Assembly: GCF_001949145.1 (NCBI RefSeq)
Contig: NW_019091401.1
Location: forward strand, 1,652,466-1,687,817
Source: Acanthaster planci
Lineage: Eukaryota; Echinodermata; Asteroidea; Valvatida; Acanthasteridae
Reading direction: 5' to 3'
DNA length: 35,352 nucleotides
Shown: piece by piece, positions 22,001 through 28,000 of the stretch
How positions within the stretch are numbered: the stretch's first letter is position 1
Layout of the letters: each line of letters starts with the position of its first letter
Notes under the pieces: model-generated
Seen by the model: the letters and a program-made list of their open reading frames with translations, nothing else
Told to the model about the DNA's origin: nothing
The model's database searches: none
Made by a program: the position numbers and the translations under genes

Positions 22001-25000
22001 GGAAGACATGGGATCGCTGGTGTTGTAAATGATCGCTTGATCCAATTTCAGCACCTTTGAAGGATATCATGGAATTTTTGGTTGAAAGTGAGAAGAAGGG
22101 GCTCAGTTATCAGTCCCTTGGGGTTTACAGGTCAGCAATTTCACAATATCATGATCAAGTTGGTGGCAAACCAGTGGGACAATGCCCCTGCATCATTAAA
22201 CTAATGAAAGGCCTTTTTAATTGTAACCCTCCCAGGCCTAGGTACCTCCTTACATGGGAAGCTGAACCTGTACTGAGATTCCTTTCACAGCTAGGCCCTT
22301 GGAGGTCTCTTTCCTTGAAGATGGTGACTTTGAAAATGGTGCTTCTCTTTGCCTTTGTTGCCGGGTTAGTGTCTTCTCTGGTCCACATAGATATCAATCA
22401 ATTGGCGATCACAAGCAACTCGTTCAGGTTCATCCACTCCAGATTACAGAAACAAAGCCAACCTGGTCATCCACTAAAAAGTTAGTTTCTGCTACAATCC
22501 TGCTAGTTTCTGCTGCAATCCTGCTAGTTTCTGCTGCAATCCTGCTAGTTTCTGCTGCAATCCTGTTGGTTTCTGCTGCAATCCTGCTAGTTTCTGCTGC
22601 AATCCTGTTAGTTTCTGCTGCAATCCTGTTAGTTTCTCCTTCAATCCTGTTAGTTTCTGCTGTAAGTAAGTAAGTTGTAGTCCAGTAACTCTTGCTGCAA
22701 TCCTGTTAGTTTCTGCTGCAATCCTGCTAGTTTCTGCTTNNNNNNNNNNNNNNNNNNNNNNNNNNNNNNNNNNNNNNNNNNNNNNNNNNNNNNNNNNNNN
22801 NNNNNNNNNNNNNNNNNNNNNNNNNNNNNNNNNNNNNNNNNNNNNNNNNNNNNNNNNNNNNNNNNNNNNNNNNNNNNNNNNNNNNNNNNNNNNNNNNNNN
22901 NNNNNNNNNNNNNNNNNNNNNNNNNNNNNNNNNNNNNNNNNNNNNNNNNNNNNNNNNNNNNNNNNNNNNNNNNNNNNNNNNNNNNNNNNNNNNNNNNNNN
23001 NNNNNNNNNNNNNNNNNNNNNNNNNNNNNNNNNNNNNNNNNNNNNNNNNNNNNNNNNNNNNNNNNNNNNNNNNNNNNNNNNNNNNNNNNNNNNNNNNNNN
23101 NNNNNNNNNNNNNNNNNNNNNNNNNNNNNNNNNNNNNNNNNNNNNNNNNNNNNNNNNNNNNNNNNNNNNNNNNNNNNNNNNNNNNNNNNNNNNNNNNNNN
23201 NNNNNNNNNNNNNNNNNNNNNNNNNNNNNNNNNNNNNNNNNNNNNNNNNNNNNNNNNNNNNNNNNNNNNNNNNNNNNNNNNNNNNNNNNNNNNNNNNNNN
23301 NNNNNNNNNNNNNNNNNNNNNNNNNNNNNNNNNNNNNNNNNNNNNNNNNNNNNNNNNNNNNNNNNNNNNNNNNNNNNNNNNNNNNNNNNNNNNNNNNNNN
23401 NNNNNNNNNNNNNNNNNNNNNNNNNNNNNNNNNNNNNNNNNNNNNNNNNNNNNNNNNNNNNNNNNNNNNNNNNNNNNNNNNNNNNNNNNNNNNNNNNNNN
23501 NNNNNNNNNNNNNNNNNNNNNNNNNNNNNNNNNNNCTCAACAAGGTGTTTGCTAACTCCAAACAGCTAAAACTCACACACGAACAAGAAGAATACAACCA
23601 AATGAGCATATGTTGGATCTGCAAAAAAAAGATATATGACAACAAATAGGACTACCGGTGTGCAAAGCCTGAGCTACCCAAAGACCCTGACGACAACGAC
23701 GGACGATGTCACAAGTGTACCAAGAAATTTAACACACATAAAGCGATCACTGTCAGGTGACGGATAAGTTTAGAGGGGTGGCACATGATAGATGTAATGT
23801 CAAACTCCAACTGGTACCCAACAAAATCCAAGTTTATTTCAAAGAACAGAACAAAACAAACCCGACTTTCCTCGTTAGTATCTTCAGGTGATTCCAAATG
23901 ATATCCCGGCAAGGAGTACACCATCAAAGAAGTAGAAACTCTACCACTTGCAGAACAAAAAAAAGGGTATCAATGTTGCGTGGCTAAATTTGGTAAAGAA
24001 GTCGTATCTACGTTGGGTGAAAGCCTGTTGAGTCCCTACTCTCGTTTACTGAGGGTAGCACTCCTAATCTAGTTTATGGGACACGACGTCACGTTAAACT
24101 CAGAAGAAGCGTTAACCAAAGATCTAGGCCGTGATCCCATTATCAGTCAGAGCATGGGTTCGTATCTCACGGAGGTTTGTTACAAGTACGGATGTTTCCT
24201 TTCTCAGCTAGCAGGTCTTTTTGAGTTAAATGCTTTCTAAAAACCAAAACCAAAAGCGAGGGCAGTGAGTAAGGCAGCTAGCCCACCCAAAGTATCTAAA
24301 CAAAAAGCTGCACCAGGAATTTTAGAAATGGAGTAATTTGAGTAAACCAATTAAAAAAATTCTCTCGTTAGTATTAAAACAACACACATAGCTACAACAA
24401 CAAACACAAACGATATTGTCAACTCGCTTTACAATGGTGCTGTCATGAGTGTGATTTTGACGGGACATACAATGCTACTAAAGTGGAAGTCACCCGATCT
24501 CGACAGACTGAGCATGGAAAACATTGCAAAACTGACCGCACTTGTTGTCGGTTCTACGGCAACCCAAGAGTGGTTGGTAGCAAAGGGTGTAATTCCAGAT
24601 AGCATAACGCCAAAAACTATTGGCTAAAAAAAGAAAGCTTTAATTTAAAACAAAAGCATGACAGAAAGTGGAATAAATCCCATCGACATGGATCGCTTTG
24701 AAAAATCAATACTGAAGACACGAAAGAGCAGCAAGATCAAACAGAACAAGAAGACCTATCAAGGAATGATACCCTTGATCCCCCACAACAAGAAACTACA
24801 TTTACAGAAGGTGAAAGACCGTTAGACGATGTGTTAGACAACGGAAGAATGGCATTTATGAATAATCCTGACGTAGATGAATTCTATAATTTTTAAAACT
24901 TGCTGGTAGAACTGACGTACCTAGTCCCAACTATGAACATTTTGAATATCTAAACTATATTTAAACTCTCTTGGTATAATTTCATAGCTGACAAAATTAT

Positions 25001-28000
25001 TTGTAAACCTGATTGTACTTGTATTAACTTGGTTAAATTGATCAAGATTGATGAAGTCTTTGATTGCAGTAATTTAGTCTCTTTTAGTCACTCTACCTTT
25101 TTTCCAGTGGGTTATATTTATATTTATCAATTTTGTGTTTGCAAATCCGCCACTTTAAATGCGTTTCTGTCACAGTTTGCAATAAATCGTATGTTCTCCT
25201 GTCTTAACTTAAGTTTTTGTTTGTCCTCCTATTTGTACAGGAGGTTGTTGTGAATTTCAAGTGCATCTCTGCATATGGCAGTGATACATGTGGCAACCCA
25301 AATTTTGTTAGGTTTTTCCACTATGTTTGTTACAATTTCATAGCTATCCCACAACTTTTTCCAGTTGGCTTTTAGATCACCAGTCACCTGCAATGGAGGT
25401 GGAAGTGATATGTGTGTTTGAGTTAACTCCGTAGTAGTCATGATAGCAAGTACAGTTATGCTACGATTACAATAATATACTAAATGGAGGACTAGTAGCC
25501 AATCTAACAATTACATGTTACGACAATGATCAGTGACGATGCAATCATGGCCGTGAAAGGCGAGCAGTATCATTTCTAAAATTGTTTATAGCGCTAACCT
25601 CAGATCTAACTTATAAAGAAATGGTATGTCTCTTCGGTTTACAAAGTACCGTCCATTATGCAACCTTTCCGTGGCACTTTGGTCAGTCTTTCACTACAGT
25701 TCACTTGAAGTGGTGGAAATGCATGCGTCACGTTGCAGGTATATGATGGCTTTGTGGAGAATCAATTTCGATTGAGGTAGCCAATGTTTTGGACTGAGAT
25801 CTTCATCCAGAGTCCAAAATCATGAATCTCACGCATGAATGTTACCATTCTGACACCATGTAATAACTCGCAGGACTTTGTAGGTTGATACCTGATTCAG
25901 GCGATTTAAGTGGATCTGGGTTGCATTTATTCAGTGGCAATTGAGCAAGGTTTTGCAATCTTCTTTTTTTGGACTGGTTGATAGAGTGTGCCAAACCAAC
26001 TTTAGTTAAACCATTGATGAAATACGACAGTAAAGATCGAAATTTCATTTTACTTCCAAAAATGAGAAGTAGTGTCTAGTGGTGCAAACACTTCATGAGT
26101 AAGAAAGCTAGAATATGGCAAAGGCCCATTAATATACTTTCAGTGTACTGTTCTGGATGTGTCACAAACTTGGGTGTGCTTTAGGTTAACAAGCAGAAGT
26201 TCTTAATGACCCTGAGAAACGGAAATAGACCACCCCAGATTAAAAATGCAGTGTTGATGGTCTCCTAGTGTTCAGGTTGTTTAAAGTTTGTAACTAACCC
26301 TTGTGGTGAGCAACCTTTTTACCTTTTACAGTTTTAACTGAAATGTTGTTTCGATGCCACCATTTTTTAATGAAGGTGCTTATGGCTAATATTAAAATCA
26401 ACCATCTTTACCCTCTCAAAGTTACAAACCCCAACCACTAGGCTAAAGAAAACTTATTCATTTCCCTTTTCAGTTTTCAGGTGCCCCATCCAGTTTCCAG
26501 ATGTCAGAAACCAAGCAATCAGATCTCCTACGTACAACTAACATTCAGTTTCAGTTTCCATGGGGTATGGAGACAATTGAGAGAATATCTAACAGAGGGA
26601 GCAGTGAGCTTGAAATACCCCAACGGGAAAAGGGGCAGGACATGCATGTGAGTGACTGTGTTGGCAGTTGAGCAATTGATTCCTTGCTGTGAAAAACTTC
26701 ATGGCACTAAGAGGCAATTGGCATGAGTCAGGCTGACTCATGCGTTTGCCATCTCATGTATCTGAAAATGATTGTTATACCACTTTCACAGATAGTGAAT
26801 TTTTATTGGTTGCATATTGATCATGTGCAATGCTACAAGCGCGCATGTATCACTTGCGCGTTCATTGGCAATGTTGCTGGGCTACAAAAAATGATAAATA
26901 ACGATGGTCTGTCCCAAAGTTGATGTATCGTGTCCACTGCATCGTAATAGTGTAATCTTGGGTGCGAGGATGGATAGCCGCGGTGGTACTACTTGTTAAT
27001 TTTTGTAGGAGATGTGCTGTGTGGGGGACATTGAAGCACTGTATGCATTTGTTTCTGCTACTGCCATAATGGATACCCACAGGTTATCAGACTTTTGTTC
27101 ATGCACCTACATGTACATTAGCTAAAGCTTGTGGAACACAAGTTTGCTCTGATCACTGTTTCTGCTCCAATCACCATTGTTTGTGTAAAATGCAATTTTT
27201 CATAAATTTTAGATTTCTCCCTCCCCAAAGAAAAACAAAAAAAAATTTCCTTGGAATTTGCTGTTCAAGTGTTTCAATATGTCAAATGTTTAAATGTATC
27301 TTGCTATAAACATGCATACTATTACACATGTAAGACTATATGTAAGACTATTCCAGTTTAATCTATGACCATGGTAAAACAAAACAATTGTTGCCTGCTG
27401 TAATGGGGTCAGTGGGTTTTGGCAAATGGCACCCTCAGCTTCACCTCGGATGCCATTTGCCCTTTCAGACCCCCACACTACAGGCAACGTTTGTTAATTG
27501 TATTGGGAGCACACACAGCCCCAGTATCATAAAAGTTTACTATGACAAGTCTGAAAGTGGCCAGTGCCATGATCACATGAGACAAATTCAGGCATACACA
27601 AACAATCACCGTTTGTAACTTGTGCATGCTCTTGGCCAGTTAAAAATTTAGAGAAGGCAGAATTTGTAATGCTTCATACATATGTAGTGTCCAATACAAT
27701 TTCAGGGTCTTTGAGTGTGTTGCCTGCCTGTTGTCATTTCTAAATGTTTATTAAGTGTCAAATTCAAGGTCTGAAGTTTATGATTTGGTATTTTCATTTT
27801 TCTGACTGAAGGAAGCAAATGAAAGCTTGCAATTGTGACTCATGATACTGGTGCACATACTCAAGAATCATTGCTTTTTTTCATGTGTACCCAGCTCTTT
27901 GTTTGTGTTCATTCAATTTTTTACATTACAAGTTCATGAATTAGCGTTGCACACTCCATTATGGACAAATATAGGGCCATAACACTGATGCAGGGACCTG

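Larger units (their letters stand above)
18768..22480 (+). mobile_element. Decayed DIRS-type tyrosine-recombinase retrotransposon
   Basis: The order gag, reverse transcriptase, RNase H, tyrosine recombinase (YR), with no DDE integrase, is the DIRS layout. The RT-RNase H frame overlaps the YR frame at about 21935-21990, as in the family. All three genes have stops and frameshifts, RNase H has an internal deletion, and the YR is cut off by a minisatellite and the assembly gap. It sits in intron d of POLG2 in the sense direction. No methyltransferase domain was recognised. Confidence 0.88.
23536..24964 (+). mobile_element. Decayed Polinton/Maverick-like remnant
   Basis: The remnant begins at the gap with a fragment of a protein-primed type B DNA polymerase of the Polinton (adintovirus-related) kind. 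Compact small reading frames on the same strand follow: frame pieces at 23902-24336, a 60-90-codon frame at 24361-24627, and an acidic frame at 24658-24964. Intergenic spacing is only 25-35 bases, unlike the host gene. All are broken by stops or frameshifts. No terminal inverted repeats, integrase, capsid or packaging ATPase was recognised. More may lie within the gap. Confidence 0.65.

Noticed and set aside
22481-22739. CRISPR-like array
   Set aside because: The 21-base units are contiguous with no unique spacers, in an animal genome; it is a minisatellite.
22650-23645. 331-codon minus-strand frame
   Set aside because: It is mostly the run of N; the ends are minisatellite and Polinton antisense.
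25029-25253. 74-codon plus-strand frame
   Set aside because: Its end overlaps the antisense gag fragment and it shows no recognisable features.
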